64,000 bases of DNA from Bradyrhizobium sp. 138 (GTDB lineage Bacteria; Pseudomonadota; Alphaproteobacteria; Rhizobiales; Xanthobacteraceae): contig NZ_JADPKT010000063.1 of assembly GCF_023074075.1 (NCBI RefSeq), positions 248,001 to 312,000 on the forward strand, given 5' to 3'. Made by a program: the position numbers and the translations under genes. Within the stretch, counting starts at the first letter, position 1, and each line of letters begins with the position of its first letter. Under the pieces are notes generated by a model, which did not search any database, had not been told where the DNA came from, and saw only the letters and a program-made list of their open reading frames with translations. Shown here one piece after another: positions 43,481 to 52,608 of the stretch.

Positions 43481-44254
43481 ATGTTCAAGGTGCGCGTGAT
43501 CCCCTGCCTCGACGTCAAGGACGGCCGCGTCGTCAAGGGCGTCAACTTCGTCGATCTCAGGGATGCCGGCGACCCCGTCGAAGCCGCGATCGCCTATGAC
43601 GCGGCCGGCGCCGACGAGCTCACTTTCCTCGACATCACCGCGACCCACGAGAACCGCGGCATCATGCTCGACGTGGTCCGGCGCACCGCGGAGGCCTGCT
43701 TCATGCCTGTCACCGTCGGCGGCGGCGTGCGTGAGGTCAACGACATCAAGACGCTGCTGCGCGCAGGTGCTGACAAAGTCTCGATCAACAGCGCCGCGGT
43801 ATCCCGGCGCGAGTTCGTCAAGGAAGCGGCCGAGAAATTCGGCGAGCAATGCGTCGTTGTCGCGATCGACGTCAAGCGGGTGAAGCGCCCGGGCGGCGAC
43901 CGCTGGGAAATCTTCACGCATGGCGGACGCAACTCCACGGGTATTGATGCGATCGAATATGCGCAGGAGGTGGTCTCGCTTGGCGCCGGGGAGATCCTGC
44001 TGACCTCAATGGATCGCGATGGCACGAGGCAAGGATTCGACATCCCGCTGACCCGCGCGATCGCCGACAGCGTTCCCGTTCCGGTGATCGCCTCGGGCGG
44101 CGTCGGCAATCTCGACCACCTCGTCGACGGTATCCGCGACGGGCACGCCACGGCGGTGCTGGCCGCCTCGATCTTCCACTTCGGGGAATTCACCATCCGC
44201 GAAGCCAAGGAGCACATGGCCCGCCGCGGGCTGCCCATGCGCCTCGATGCCTGA
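43481..44254 (+). CDS. hisF: Imidazole glycerol phosphate synthase cyclase subunit
   Basis: Fifth step, a 257-residue barrel that uses ammonia from HisH. Asp11 (VIPCLDVKDGRVVKGVNF) and the Asp of LLTSMDRDGTRQGFD are the catalytic pair. Phosphate loops are GGGVRE and ASGGVG. Length is standard. hisE follows after 90 bases. Confidence 0.98.
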   Translation: MFKVRVIPCLDVKDGRVVKGVNFVDLRDAGDPVEAAIAYDAAGADELTFLDITATHENRGIMLDVVRRTAEACFMPVTVGGGVREVNDIKTLLRAGADKVSINSAAVSRREFVKEAAEKFGEQCVVVAIDVKRVKRPGGDRWEIFTHGGRNSTGIDAIEYAQEVVSLGAGEILLTSMDRDGTRQGFDIPLTRAIADSVPVPVIASGGVGNLDHLVDGIRDGHATAVLAASIFHFGEFTIREAKEHMARRGLPMRLDA

Positions 44255-44344
44255 CGACTCCCATTCGCAAAAGTGCTACATGAGGTAGCGGGGAATGGTC
44301 TCCTTGGCCAATCCTGTTTCCAAGCGTGTTTCCGAGTAATTCCG

Positions 44345-44671
44345 ATGCCGCGTTTCACGATCCACGATCTGGCCGAGACCATCGACGCCCGCGCGGCGGC
44401 CGGTGGCGAGGCCTCCTATACCCGCAAGCTCCTCGACAAGGGCGCCGAGCATTGCGCCAAGAAGTTCGGCGAGGAAGCAGTCGAAACCGTAATCGCAGCA
44501 GTCGAAAACGATCGCGCGCATCTGGTCGCCGAGAGCGCCGACCTGCTCTACCATTTCCTTGTGTTGCTCAAGGCCCGCGGCGTAAAGCTGGAAGAGGTCG
44601 AGGCGACGCTCGAGAAGCGAACGACGATGTCGGGCTTGGAAGAGAAGGCGTCGCGCAAGGGCGGCAACTAG
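44345..44671 (+). CDS. hisE: Phosphoribosyl-ATP pyrophosphatase
   Basis: Second step of histidine synthesis. This is a free-standing HisE (not fused to HisI), 108 residues, an all-helical MazG-type fold with GGEASYTRKLLDKGAEHCAKKFGEEAVETVIAA and ADLLYHFLVLL, the acidic metal-binding helices. The ATG at 44345 begins the conserved MPRFTIHDLAETIDAR; an earlier in-frame start at 44273 lacks support. coaA follows after 20 bases. Confidence 0.95.
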   Translation: MPRFTIHDLAETIDARAAAGGEASYTRKLLDKGAEHCAKKFGEEAVETVIAAVENDRAHLVAESADLLYHFLVLLKARGVKLEEVEATLEKRTTMSGLEEKASRKGGN

Positions 44672-44691
44672 CCGAGTGGAAAGGTCGCGTC

Positions 44692-45648
44692 ATGGATATC
44701 CGCGCACCCGAGCAGCAGTATAATCCGTACCGCCTCTACACGCGGGAGCAGTGGGCGCGCCTGCGCGACGATACGCCGATGACGCTGGAGCCGGGCGAGT
44801 TCGATCGGCTGCGCTCGCTGCACGATCGCCTCGACCTGCAGGAGGTCGAGGACATCTACCTGCCGCTGTCGCGCCTGCTCTCGATCTATGTCGATGCGAT
44901 GCAGCGCCTGTATTACGCCGAGCGCCAATTCCTCGACATCCGCGACCGCAAGGTCCCCTACATCATTGGCGTTGCCGGCTCGGTCGCGGTCGGGAAATCC
45001 ACCACGGCCCGCGTGCTTCAGGCGCTGTTGGCGCGCTGGTCGCCCCGGCCTAAGGTCGAACTGATCACGACCGACGGATTTCTCTATCCCAACGCCGTGC
45101 TCGAACGGCAAGGCATCATGCAGAAGAAGGGCTTTCCGGAGAGCTACGACCTGCCGCTGCTGCTCAGCTTTCTTTCCGACATCAAGTCCGGACGCGGGCA
45201 CGTGCGCGCGCCGGTCTATTCGCATCTGACCTACGACATCGTGCCGAACCAGTGGGCCGAGATCGATCAGCCCGACATCCTGATCGTTGAAGGCGTCAAC
45301 GTGCTGCAAACCGGCAAGCTGCCGCGCGACGGAAAGGCGGTTCCTGTCGTCTCCGACTTCTTCGATTTCTCGGTCTATATCGATGCCGACGAGGCGGCGC
45401 TGCGGCAATGGTACATCAAACGCTTCCTGGCGCTGCGCGACACCGCGTTCACCAATCCCAAATCCTACTTCAACCGCTACGCGCTATTGTCGGACGAGGA
45501 AGCCACCGCCACGGCGATCGCGATCTGGGAACGAACCAACCTCGCCAATCTCGAGGACAACATTCTGCCGACCCGCCCCCGCGCGACGCTGATCCTGAAG
45601 AAGGGCGCCGACCATACGGTGGAAAGCGTGGCACTCAGGCGGCTGTAA
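44692..45648 (+). CDS. coaA: Type I pantothenate kinase
   Basis: First committed step of coenzyme A synthesis, 318 residues. The P-loop is GSVAVGKS (96-103). Other family blocks are LITTDGFLYPNAVLE, KKGFPESYD, YSHLTYDIVP and VEGVNVLQ. The ATG at 44692 gives the usual MDIRAPEQQYNPY start. It lies 20 bases after hisE, so it is probably expressed with the his genes, although it has no role in histidine synthesis. A hairpin follows the stop. Confidence 0.97.
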   Translation: MDIRAPEQQYNPYRLYTREQWARLRDDTPMTLEPGEFDRLRSLHDRLDLQEVEDIYLPLSRLLSIYVDAMQRLYYAERQFLDIRDRKVPYIIGVAGSVAVGKSTTARVLQALLARWSPRPKVELITTDGFLYPNAVLERQGIMQKKGFPESYDLPLLLSFLSDIKSGRGHVRAPVYSHLTYDIVPNQWAEIDQPDILIVEGVNVLQTGKLPRDGKAVPVVSDFFDFSVYIDADEAALRQWYIKRFLALRDTAFTNPKSYFNRYALLSDEEATATAIAIWERTNLANLEDNILPTRPRATLILKKGADHTVESVALRRL

Positions 45649-45650
45649 TC

Positions 45651-45669
45651 GCCCCGGCAAACCTGGGGC
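45651..45669 (+). terminator. Possible terminator after coaA
   Basis: GCCCCGG-CAAA-CC(T)GGGGC forms a seven-base-pair stem with one bulge directly after the coaA stop and is followed by TTAGCTAAATTT. The T-run is weak. Confidence 0.4.
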
Positions 45670-45727
45670 TTAGCTAAATTTAAAGACTGAGTGTCTTTTG
45701 TTGCAGACCAACAAAGGGCATTTGGTT

Positions 45728-45994
45728 ATGGCTTTTGAAAACGCTGGGAGCCTCATGGTCGATCGTCTCAGAAGCGCCGCCGAGCATCTCGAAGCACCGA
45801 CCTGCCCGGATTGCCATATCGAGATGAGATGGTACCGATCCGAGCTGCTCGCGGACGAGCCGGTCCCGATCATCGCGCATCTCTTCGTCTGCCCGCATTG
45901 CAAACGCGCAGCCCAGGCAGACACCATATTCAAGGGCGCCCAAGCGCCGCCCGACAAGCTCTCCGCGCCGCGCTTTGTTGCTTACGCCGTGTGA
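45728..45994 (+). CDS. Small zinc-ribbon-like protein of unknown function
   Basis: An 88-residue protein from the ATG at 45728. Two Cys pairs, CPDC and CPHC about 30 residues apart, suggest one zinc site. The first 20 residues are helical and the C-terminus is polar. A TTG ten codons upstream (45698) is an alternative start. I do not recognise the family; it has the look of short conserved hypotheticals of Bradyrhizobium-type genomes. It stands alone between coaA and the convergent transporter gene. Confidence 0.6.
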   Translation: MAFENAGSLMVDRLRSAAEHLEAPTCPDCHIEMRWYRSELLADEPVPIIAHLFVCPHCKRAAQADTIFKGAQAPPDKLSAPRFVAYAV

Positions 45995-46013
45995 CTCACC
46001 GCCCGCTTGCGGT

Positions 46014-47072
46014 TCATTTCCGGACCTCCTGCCGCGCCTTCGAGGTCACGAAGATGCGCCATGCCGTCAGAAACATTGCGGCGACGAGTGGGCCGATGAC
46101 GAAGCCGTTCGCTCCTAAAACCGCAAGGCCGCCCAGGGTGGCAAGCAGCACGACATAACTCGGCATTTGGATCGATTGTCCGACCAGGACTGGACGGAGA
46201 AAATTGTCGGCAAGACCGATCACGAAGGTCCCGAAAGCAAGCAGGATGATCCCCTTCGTGACCGAGCCGGACACAAGCAGGTAGATTGCGGCCGGAACCC
46301 AGACCAGGGCGGAGCCGAGCACGGGCAGAAGCGAGAGCAGCGCCATGATGGCGCCCGCCAGCAGCGGCGCAGTCAGGCCGAGCAGCCAGAAGATCACCCC
46401 GCCAAGCGCTCCCTGGATCAGCGCAACCAGCATGATCCCTTTGATCGTCCCGCGAACCGCCAGGGTGAATGTGTCCAGGATCTCGGCGGCGTGGCTCGGG
46501 CGCAGCGGCAGCGCGTCGCGAATGCGTATGTTCAGCTCGTCACCGTCGCGCAGGAAAAAGAACAGCAGGTACAGCATCACGAGCAAGCTCGCGGCGAACT
46601 CCAGCGTCAACTGACCGATGTTGATCGCGTGCCCCGCCAGCTGCTGGCCGGCCGGGACGACCAGGCCCGACAGGCGCTCCTTCAGGGCCGAGAAATCTAT
46701 GCCGGCCAGGCGATCCGACAGGGAAGCGGCCCAGTCGGGCAGCGCGGATCTCAGCTGCTGCAGGGGATGAGCCAGATTGATCTCCCCGGACTGAACGCGC
46801 TGATAGAGCTCGCCTCCCTGGTCGATGAGCGAAGCGATGACGACCCCGACGGGGATCAGGACCATGACGATCACGACGACGACGGTGGAAAGTGCGGCAA
46901 GGTTGCGCCATGCCGGGAACGTTGCCACGCAACGTCGATAGAATGGCGCGAAGATGATCGCCAGCAGCGTGGCCCACAACAGGGCGCCAGAGAATGGCCA
47001 AAGCAGCCAGCCAAACGCGACGGAGATCACGCCAAGCCAGACGAGGAATGAGCGGTCTTCCGATGTTCTCAC
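46014..47072 (-). CDS. AI-2E family transporter (PerM/TqsA-like membrane protein)
   Basis: A 352-residue inner-membrane protein with about eight helices and a large loop after the third helix, the usual AI-2E (UPF0118) layout. Family landmarks include LLWPFSGALLWATLLAIIFAPFY near the start, FFLRDGDEL, and the re-entrant GLADNFLRPVLVGQSIQMPS. Substrates of this family vary (autoinducer, Na+/H+, unknown), so none is assigned. The GTG at 47072 is preferred; a TTG at 47138 would add an unlikely 22-residue Arg-rich extension. Confidence 0.88.
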   Translation of the reverse strand: MRTSEDRSFLVWLGVISVAFGWLLWPFSGALLWATLLAIIFAPFYRRCVATFPAWRNLAALSTVVVVIVMVLIPVGVVIASLIDQGGELYQRVQSGEINLAHPLQQLRSALPDWAASLSDRLAGIDFSALKERLSGLVVPAGQQLAGHAINIGQLTLEFAASLLVMLYLLFFFLRDGDELNIRIRDALPLRPSHAAEILDTFTLAVRGTIKGIMLVALIQGALGGVIFWLLGLTAPLLAGAIMALLSLLPVLGSALVWVPAAIYLLVSGSVTKGIILLAFGTFVIGLADNFLRPVLVGQSIQMPSYVVLLATLGGLAVLGANGFVIGPLVAAMFLTAWRIFVTSKARQEVRK

Positions 47073-47186
47073 GTGTCGCCGGCCCTCCCGTCGCGCCTCT
47101 CGTGACGTTGCTATCACAGGACTGTGGCGGAGCAGCAAGTCACGCCCCGCCTCCGTCGCGCCGGTGGCCGAATTGGGTGCGGTCCG

Positions 47187-47816
47187 TCAGTTGCCGGCCT
47201 TCGCGGCCCAATCGGCGCGCTTGATGCGTCCTGCAAAGGTGGCGGGGCCGGAGCTGCCGGCCTTGTAGACGAAGGCCTCGCCTTCCTGCACGTCGCCGGC
47301 CTCCTTGCCGAAGGCATCGGCGATGTTGGTCTTGTGGGTGACCAGGAAATTGTTGGTGCCGGCTTTCGGTGGCACGTCGACGAGCTGACGCACGGACTGT
47401 CCGGCCTTGGCATTGGCGCCGGTCGGATTTGCCATTCCCGACGCGCTGGCGTTGCTGCTGTCCGTCAACGCGTCAACCGGCTTGACCTCGCCGCCCGAGA
47501 TCAGCTTGCCGGCCTCGATCGCGCGGTTGAGCCGGCTCGTATAGACATTGCCGATCGGGATCGCGAGCTCCTTGACGGCCGCCCCGATCTGCCGCGCCAT
47601 GTCCCTGCCCTGGTCGCTGAGCTGACGCTGGGCGTTCATATCGTCGAACTTGAAGGGGTAGACGTCCTTTTGGCTGTCGTCGGTGGCAGTGTGCCGAAAG
47701 ATCAGGACAAAGCCGCCTTGCTTGAGCGAGGCGATGAGCTCCGGCGTATCGGCCGCGGCGGGGCGGGACATTCCAGCGAGACAAACAACGAGTGCGAGGC
47801 GGCAAAGCACGTTCAT
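47187..47816 (-). CDS. Secreted histidine phosphatase superfamily protein
   Basis: A 209-residue protein with a signal peptide (cleavage near PAAA-DT, about residue 22) and a branch-1 histidine phosphatase fold. The catalytic core is seen as LIFRHTATDD (RHT in place of RHG), QLSDQGRDMARQIG, VYTSRLNRAIE and the second His in LVTHKTNIAD. Conserved Arg/His positions are present, so it is probably active; the substrate is unknown. It is followed by the AI-2E-type gene on the same strand after about 115 bases. Confidence 0.82.
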   Translation of the reverse strand: MNVLCRLALVVCLAGMSRPAAADTPELIASLKQGGFVLIFRHTATDDSQKDVYPFKFDDMNAQRQLSDQGRDMARQIGAAVKELAIPIGNVYTSRLNRAIEAGKLISGGEVKPVDALTDSSNASASGMANPTGANAKAGQSVRQLVDVPPKAGTNNFLVTHKTNIADAFGKEAGDVQEGEAFVYKAGSSGPATFAGRIKRADWAAKAGN

Positions 47817-47922
47817 GCGTAAAATCCTCTATTGCAAAAAGCCCCAGAGGATCGTGACGCGCAACGCCGTGGATTTCAATTCTCGATTGCCGAGCGGGAT
47901 CGAGTTCCCGAGAGGTTCCCGA

Positions 47923-50148
47923 TCAGACTGCCAGCCGCCGTGATGCCGCCAGGCCAGCTAGCGCCTCCTCAAGCTTCTCCCAGTCGAGCGGCTTGATCAG
48001 AAATCCGTTCATGCCTGCCTCGAAGCAGGCATAGCGATCCTCCACCAGGGTATTGGCGGTGAGCGCGAGGATCGGTGTGTGGTGGCCGCCGGTGGCGGCC
48101 TCATGCGCGCGGATACGTTTCGTCGCCTCGATGCCGTCGAGCTGCGGCATCTGGATATCCATCAGCACGAGATCATAGGGCGTGCCGGCCGATGACGCGG
48201 CGAGCCAGGATTCCAGCGCCGCCTCGCCGTGGACGGCGATGACGACGCGATGGCCGAGTTTCGTCAGCAGCGAGCGCATCAAGAGCGCGTTGATCTCGTT
48301 GTCCTCGGCGACGAGGATCGACAGGCCCTTTGCCCGTGTCGCGCCGGCCGCTTCAACCGCCGGTTCCGGCGCGAGATCGGGTGAGGCGACCTCCGGCGTC
48401 GGCGCGAGGCGGGCGGCGAGCGAGGCTGCCCGCAGCGGCTTCACCAGAAAGCCGGTGAAGGCCGGCGACAGCTTTTCATGGCGCGAGCTCGACGTTAGCA
48501 GCACGAGGCGCTGTGGCGCATGCGCGCGGGCCATGGCGCCCAGATGGTCGGCCACGGCAGGCCCGATCGCACGATCGATCAGCACTGCGTGCCATGACCG
48601 TTCGGGCAGCAGTGCTTCGGCGACCGCCGCATCTGCGACCATGCAGGTCTGGCCGCCCCAACGCTCCAGGCGCCGCGCGATCAGCGAGGCCTCGATGCCG
48701 TCGGCGACCAGGAGCATCGACTTGCCGGCGAGGTCCGGGCTCGGAAAGGCCGTCTGTCCCGCGCTTTCCTGCGATGGCGGAAGCGGCACCGCGATCTCGA
48801 AGGTTGAGCCTTTGCCTGGCTCGCTCGTGAGCGTGATCCGGCCGCCCATGCGCTTGACGATGCGCTCGCTGATGGAAAGGCCGAGCCCGGTGCCGCCATA
48901 GGTGCGGGCGACGCGCTCGTCGGCCTGCTCGAACTCGCGGAAGATGCGTTGCTGTGCTTCCGGTGCAATGCCGATGCCGGTGTCGCGGACCAGGAAGCTG
49001 ATCTCGTTCGGCCAGATGCCGGGCTCGACGATCAGCGCGACGCCGCCGCTTCCCGTGAACTTGATGGCGTTGCCGGCGAGATTGAGCAGCACCTGGCGCA
49101 GCCGCGCGGCATCGCCGACGACCTCGAGCGGCAGGCGCTCGTCGACATAGGCGGCGATCTCGAGCTGCTTTGCCTGCGCGCGCGGCGCGAGCAGCTCGGT
49201 GATCTCCTCGACCAGGGGCGAGAGCGAGAACGGGCGTTGCTCCAGATCGAGCTTGCCCGCTTCGATCTTGGAATAGTCGAGCAGCTCCTCGATCAGCGCC
49301 ATCAGCGCTTCGCCTGACGTCTTCACCGCCCTGGCGTAGGTCGTCTGCTCCGGCGTCAGCGTGGTGTCGAGCAACAGGCCGCCCATGCCGATGATGCCGT
49401 TCAGCGGCGTGCGGATCTCGTGCGAGGCCATCGCCAAAAAGCGCGACTTGGCGCGGTTGGCGGCGTCGGCCTGGTCACGCGCGTCGGATAGCGCGCGTTC
49501 GGTCTCGGTGCGATCGGTGACGTCGCGTCCGACGCTCTGCAATTCGGCGGGCTGTCCGGCGTCGAGGCGGACGTAGTCCTCGCGCCAGGCAATCCAGCGC
49601 GCGCCGAGCGGGGTTGCGATCTTCTGGTCGTGGATGCGCGTGCCGTTGCTCTCGCGCGCGCTGTCGCCCTGCTCCAGCACGTCGAAGTCGAAACGCGTGC
49701 CGACCAGCGCGCTGCGTGCCTGTCCGGCGAGTGCGCAATAGGCCTCGTTGGCAAAGGTGATGCGGCCGCTCGTGTCGCGCAGCACGATGAGATCGCCCTG
49801 CTGTTCGAACAGGCTGCGGGCGCGTTCTTCCGCTTCCTTCAGCTCCCAATTGCGGTCGATCAGCGCTTCGTTGTGAGCGGCGAGCGTACGCAGCCGCTTG
49901 TTGACGAAGCGCAGGCGCATGCTCAGCGTCGCAAGGCCGAGGCAGGCGAGCGCGAACAGCAGGCTCGCGCCGATCGCAAAGGCGTGGGGATCATAGCCGG
50001 AGTTCTCCGACCGGCTGCCGGACACGAAACCATAGGCGCCGCCGAAGGTCGCCGAGAAGATCATGAAGGAGCGGATCGCAAAGGCAATTCGGGGATGCTG
50101 TCGCCTGAAGCGGCGCATGCGCACCTTGATCCGGAACGTCCGACCCAT
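47923..50148 (-). CDS. Hybrid sensor histidine kinase with PAS and two receiver-like domains
   Basis: A 741-residue kinase. Two membrane helices (about 23-42 and 55-77) are followed by a short coil, a PAS domain (LFEQQGDLIVLRDTSGRITFANEAY), HisKA (FLAMASHEIRTPLNGIIGMGG), and HATPase (GNAIKFT, DTGIGI, TYGGTGLGLSI). Then comes a degenerate receiver-like domain, and last a complete receiver (LVAEDNEIN, VLMDIQMPQLDG, LTAN, IKPL). The ATG at 50148 is preferred over an upstream start at 50181. The target regulator is unknown. A CtrA-like box lies about 104-120 bases upstream. Confidence 0.92.
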   Translation of the reverse strand: MGRTFRIKVRMRRFRRQHPRIAFAIRSFMIFSATFGGAYGFVSGSRSENSGYDPHAFAIGASLLFALACLGLATLSMRLRFVNKRLRTLAAHNEALIDRNWELKEAEERARSLFEQQGDLIVLRDTSGRITFANEAYCALAGQARSALVGTRFDFDVLEQGDSARESNGTRIHDQKIATPLGARWIAWREDYVRLDAGQPAELQSVGRDVTDRTETERALSDARDQADAANRAKSRFLAMASHEIRTPLNGIIGMGGLLLDTTLTPEQTTYARAVKTSGEALMALIEELLDYSKIEAGKLDLEQRPFSLSPLVEEITELLAPRAQAKQLEIAAYVDERLPLEVVGDAARLRQVLLNLAGNAIKFTGSGGVALIVEPGIWPNEISFLVRDTGIGIAPEAQQRIFREFEQADERVARTYGGTGLGLSISERIVKRMGGRITLTSEPGKGSTFEIAVPLPPSQESAGQTAFPSPDLAGKSMLLVADGIEASLIARRLERWGGQTCMVADAAVAEALLPERSWHAVLIDRAIGPAVADHLGAMARAHAPQRLVLLTSSSRHEKLSPAFTGFLVKPLRAASLAARLAPTPEVASPDLAPEPAVEAAGATRAKGLSILVAEDNEINALLMRSLLTKLGHRVVIAVHGEAALESWLAASSAGTPYDLVLMDIQMPQLDGIEATKRIRAHEAATGGHHTPILALTANTLVEDRYACFEAGMNGFLIKPLDWEKLEEALAGLAASRRLAV

Positions 50149-50251
50149 CGTCACCCCGACTCTTGTTCGAATTCCTGCCACCCGCCGTCTGTGACGATGT
50201 CGCGCCGACCTTGCGAACAGCTTGAGGCTTTGGCGCCGCCTCCAAACAGGA

Positions 50252-50267
50252 CTAACGAGGTGTTAAC
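50252..50267. promoter_or_regulatory. CtrA-like site upstream of the hybrid kinase
   Basis: CTAACGAGGTGTTAAC matches TTAA-N7-TTAAC with a single substitution in the first half-site. It lies between the kinase gene and the small secreted protein gene. Confidence 0.4.
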
Positions 50268-50270
50268 GCC

Positions 50271-50744
50271 TCAGAGCGAGGCGGCCTGGAGCGGGAGCGG
50301 GCGATGGCCGCCATGAGCGCCGACGATCAGCGCCGCCGCCTCGCGCTGCGAGAACGACTTCGAGCGCACATAGATGCGGTAATCGGCGGGGCCCTCGGTG
50401 GAGAGGTAGACCACCGGCCCGCCGTCGACCGGCTGCGCGGCAATCGAGACGAGGCGCGTCGATGAATTGGCCTGGCAGGAGTCCGGCTCGGAACCTAGGC
50501 CGTCGTCGACCACGGCGAAGTCTGCCGCGTCAGCATCATCGGTGATCTGGACCCGCACCGTGGCGCGCTCCGGATCTTCGGTGAAGGCGACGTGCACGCC
50601 GGCGGTCCAGAACAGCGAGGTCAGCTCGACCGAGGTGTCGCCGAGCGCGATGCAGGGATGTGAGACCGATCCGATCTCGCCGCGGGCGAATGCAACAGCG
50701 GCTAGGAGGGGAATAACCGAGGTCAGGATCTTGAAACGCAACAT
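50271..50744 (-). CDS. Secreted protein of unknown function
   Basis: A 157-residue protein with a signal peptide (MLRFKILTSVIPLLAAVAFA) and a globular part with two Cys (SHPCIALGD, EPDSCQAN) that could form a disulphide in the periplasm. The pattern VRVQITDDADAADFAVVDDG and YRIYVRSKSFSQREAAALI is consistent with a small alpha/beta fold, but I do not recognise the family. It lies upstream of the hybrid kinase on the same strand, 122 bases away. Confidence 0.7.
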   Translation of the reverse strand: MLRFKILTSVIPLLAAVAFARGEIGSVSHPCIALGDTSVELTSLFWTAGVHVAFTEDPERATVRVQITDDADAADFAVVDDGLGSEPDSCQANSSTRLVSIAAQPVDGGPVVYLSTEGPADYRIYVRSKSFSQREAAALIVGAHGGHRPLPLQAASL

Positions 50745-50841
50745 GACACTCTACTCGCCGGGGCCCGGGGGAACTCATTGAGCCCTATGGTTTGCAGAGC
50801 GTAAAGGAAACTCGTTACCGCCGGGTTGATGCGCGCAATGA

Positions 50842-52380
50842 TCAAGCCAGCTGGCGCACATCCTCCGCGAGTGCGCGATAGGAAAGTGCTTCGGCCAGAT
50901 GCAGCCGGCCGATCTTGTCGGCATGATCGAGATCGGCCAGCGTGCGCGCCACCCTAAGCACCCGGTGATAGCCGCGCGCCGACAGCCGCATCGTCTCGGC
51001 GGCGTCGCGCAGCAATTTCTGACCCTGCGCGTCCGGTTTTGCGATCTCCTCCAGCACGGAGGCGGGGGCCTCCGCATTGGTGCGGACATTGGGCAGTCCG
51101 GCATCGGCATAACGCGCGAGCTGGATGTCGCGCGCCGCCGCGACGCGCGCGGCGACCTCGGCCGATCCCTCCGCCGGCGGCGGCAGGATCAAATCGGCCG
51201 CGGTCACGGCCGGCACCTCGATGCGCAGATCGATGCGGTCCATCAGCGGGCCCGAGATGCGCGCCTGGTAATCGCCGGTGCAGCGGTCGATGCGGCCACG
51301 CTTGCAGGCATAGCCGGGCTCGAACGCGTTGCCGCAGCGGCACGGATTCATCGCCGCGACCAGCATGAAGCGAGCAGGGTAGGTGACGCGGTGATTGGCG
51401 CGCGACACGGCGACCTCGCCGTTCTCCAGCGGTTGCCGCAGCGAATCCAGCACGCGCGGATCGAATTCGGGCAGCTCGTCGAGGAACAACACGCCCTGAT
51501 GCGCCAGCGAGATCTCGCCGGGCCTCGCGCGCATGCCGCCGCCGGTGAGCGCGGCCATGCTGGCGGAATGATGCGGCGAGCGGAACGGCCGCCGTGCCGT
51601 CAACGCGCCGCCTTCGATCTCGCCGGCGACGGACGCGATCATCGAGACCTCGAGCAGTTCGCCCGGCGACAGCGGCGGCAGAATCGAGGGCAGGCGCGCC
51701 GCCAGCATCGATTTGCCGGCACCGGGCGCGCCGATCATGAGCAAATGATGCCCGCCGGCAGCCGCGATCTCCAGCGCCCGCTTGGCGCTCTCCTGACCCT
51801 TGATGTCGCGCAGGTCGAGCGTGGAGGTGGCGGCTTCGTGGACCTTCGGTGAGGGCCGCGACAGCACCTGCGTGCCCTTGAAATGGTTGGCGATCTGGAT
51901 CAGCGAGCTTGCTGCGATGATCTGGATGTCCGGGCTCGCCCAGGCCGCTTCGGAGCCGCAAGCCGCCGGGCAGATCAGGCCTTCCTCGCGCATATTGGCG
52001 CCGATGGCGGCGGGAAGAACGCCGGCCACGGGCGCGATCGAGCCGTCGAGCCCGAGCTCGCCGAGAACCGTGAAGCCGGTCAGCGCGTCCGGCGGGATCG
52101 CGCCGATCGCCGCCATCAGGCCGAGCGCGATCGGCAGGTCGTAATGGCTGCCCTCCTTGGGCAGGTCCGCCGGCGCCAGATTGACGATGATCCGGCGCGC
52201 GGGCAGCGCCAGGCCCGAGGCGATCAGCGCCGAGCGCACCCGCTCGCGCGCCTCCGACACCGCTTTGTCCGGCAGGCCGACGATGGCGAAGGCCGGCAGG
52301 CCCGGCGCGACCTGCACCTGCACGTCGACCGCACGGGCCTCGATCCCCTCAAAGGCGACGGTGGAAACCCGCTGTACCAT
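50842..52380 (-). CDS. YifB/ComM-family Mg-chelatase-like AAA+ ATPase
   Basis: A 512-residue protein. The N-terminal ChlI/Lon-like domain opens MVQRVSTVAFEGIEARAVDVQVQV, followed by the AAA+ core with GAPGAGKSMLA, VLFLDELPEFD and the zinc-finger-like CRCGN...C segment. The C-terminal helical domain includes LSARGYHRVLRVARTLADLD. ComM, a member of this family, is a branch-migration helicase that helps integrate DNA during natural transformation. The ATG at 52380 is used; the frame extends nine codons further. No competence genes are adjacent. Confidence 0.92.
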   Translation of the reverse strand: MVQRVSTVAFEGIEARAVDVQVQVAPGLPAFAIVGLPDKAVSEARERVRSALIASGLALPARRIIVNLAPADLPKEGSHYDLPIALGLMAAIGAIPPDALTGFTVLGELGLDGSIAPVAGVLPAAIGANMREEGLICPAACGSEAAWASPDIQIIAASSLIQIANHFKGTQVLSRPSPKVHEAATSTLDLRDIKGQESAKRALEIAAAGGHHLLMIGAPGAGKSMLAARLPSILPPLSPGELLEVSMIASVAGEIEGGALTARRPFRSPHHSASMAALTGGGMRARPGEISLAHQGVLFLDELPEFDPRVLDSLRQPLENGEVAVSRANHRVTYPARFMLVAAMNPCRCGNAFEPGYACKRGRIDRCTGDYQARISGPLMDRIDLRIEVPAVTAADLILPPPAEGSAEVAARVAAARDIQLARYADAGLPNVRTNAEAPASVLEEIAKPDAQGQKLLRDAAETMRLSARGYHRVLRVARTLADLDHADKIGRLHLAEALSYRALAEDVRQLA

Positions 52381-52608
52381 GCTCGAACCAGCCTGCCCCT
52401 TTCGCACAATTAGGGGTAGCAGAGCCTGGCTCTTTTCGCAAGAACAATACGGGAACGATCTCGGAGCGCGAGCAAACCCTAACCAAGCGTAAACGCTGCG
52501 CCGACACTACGTCTCGAATGCCAGCTTCTGTCCTCAGCACATTCCAACGAATGTCCGTTACTCCTAGGGCTGCGGGATGGGCCGTGGTCTAACGGGTGAA
52601 CAGTTCAA

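Noticed and set aside
44273..44344. Upstream start for hisE
   Set aside because: The added residues lack homology and the ATG at 44345 matches the family start.
52435..52500. CTAACCAAGCGTAAAC as a CtrA site between comM and the PilZ gene
   Set aside because: Two substitutions in the half-sites; too weak to list.
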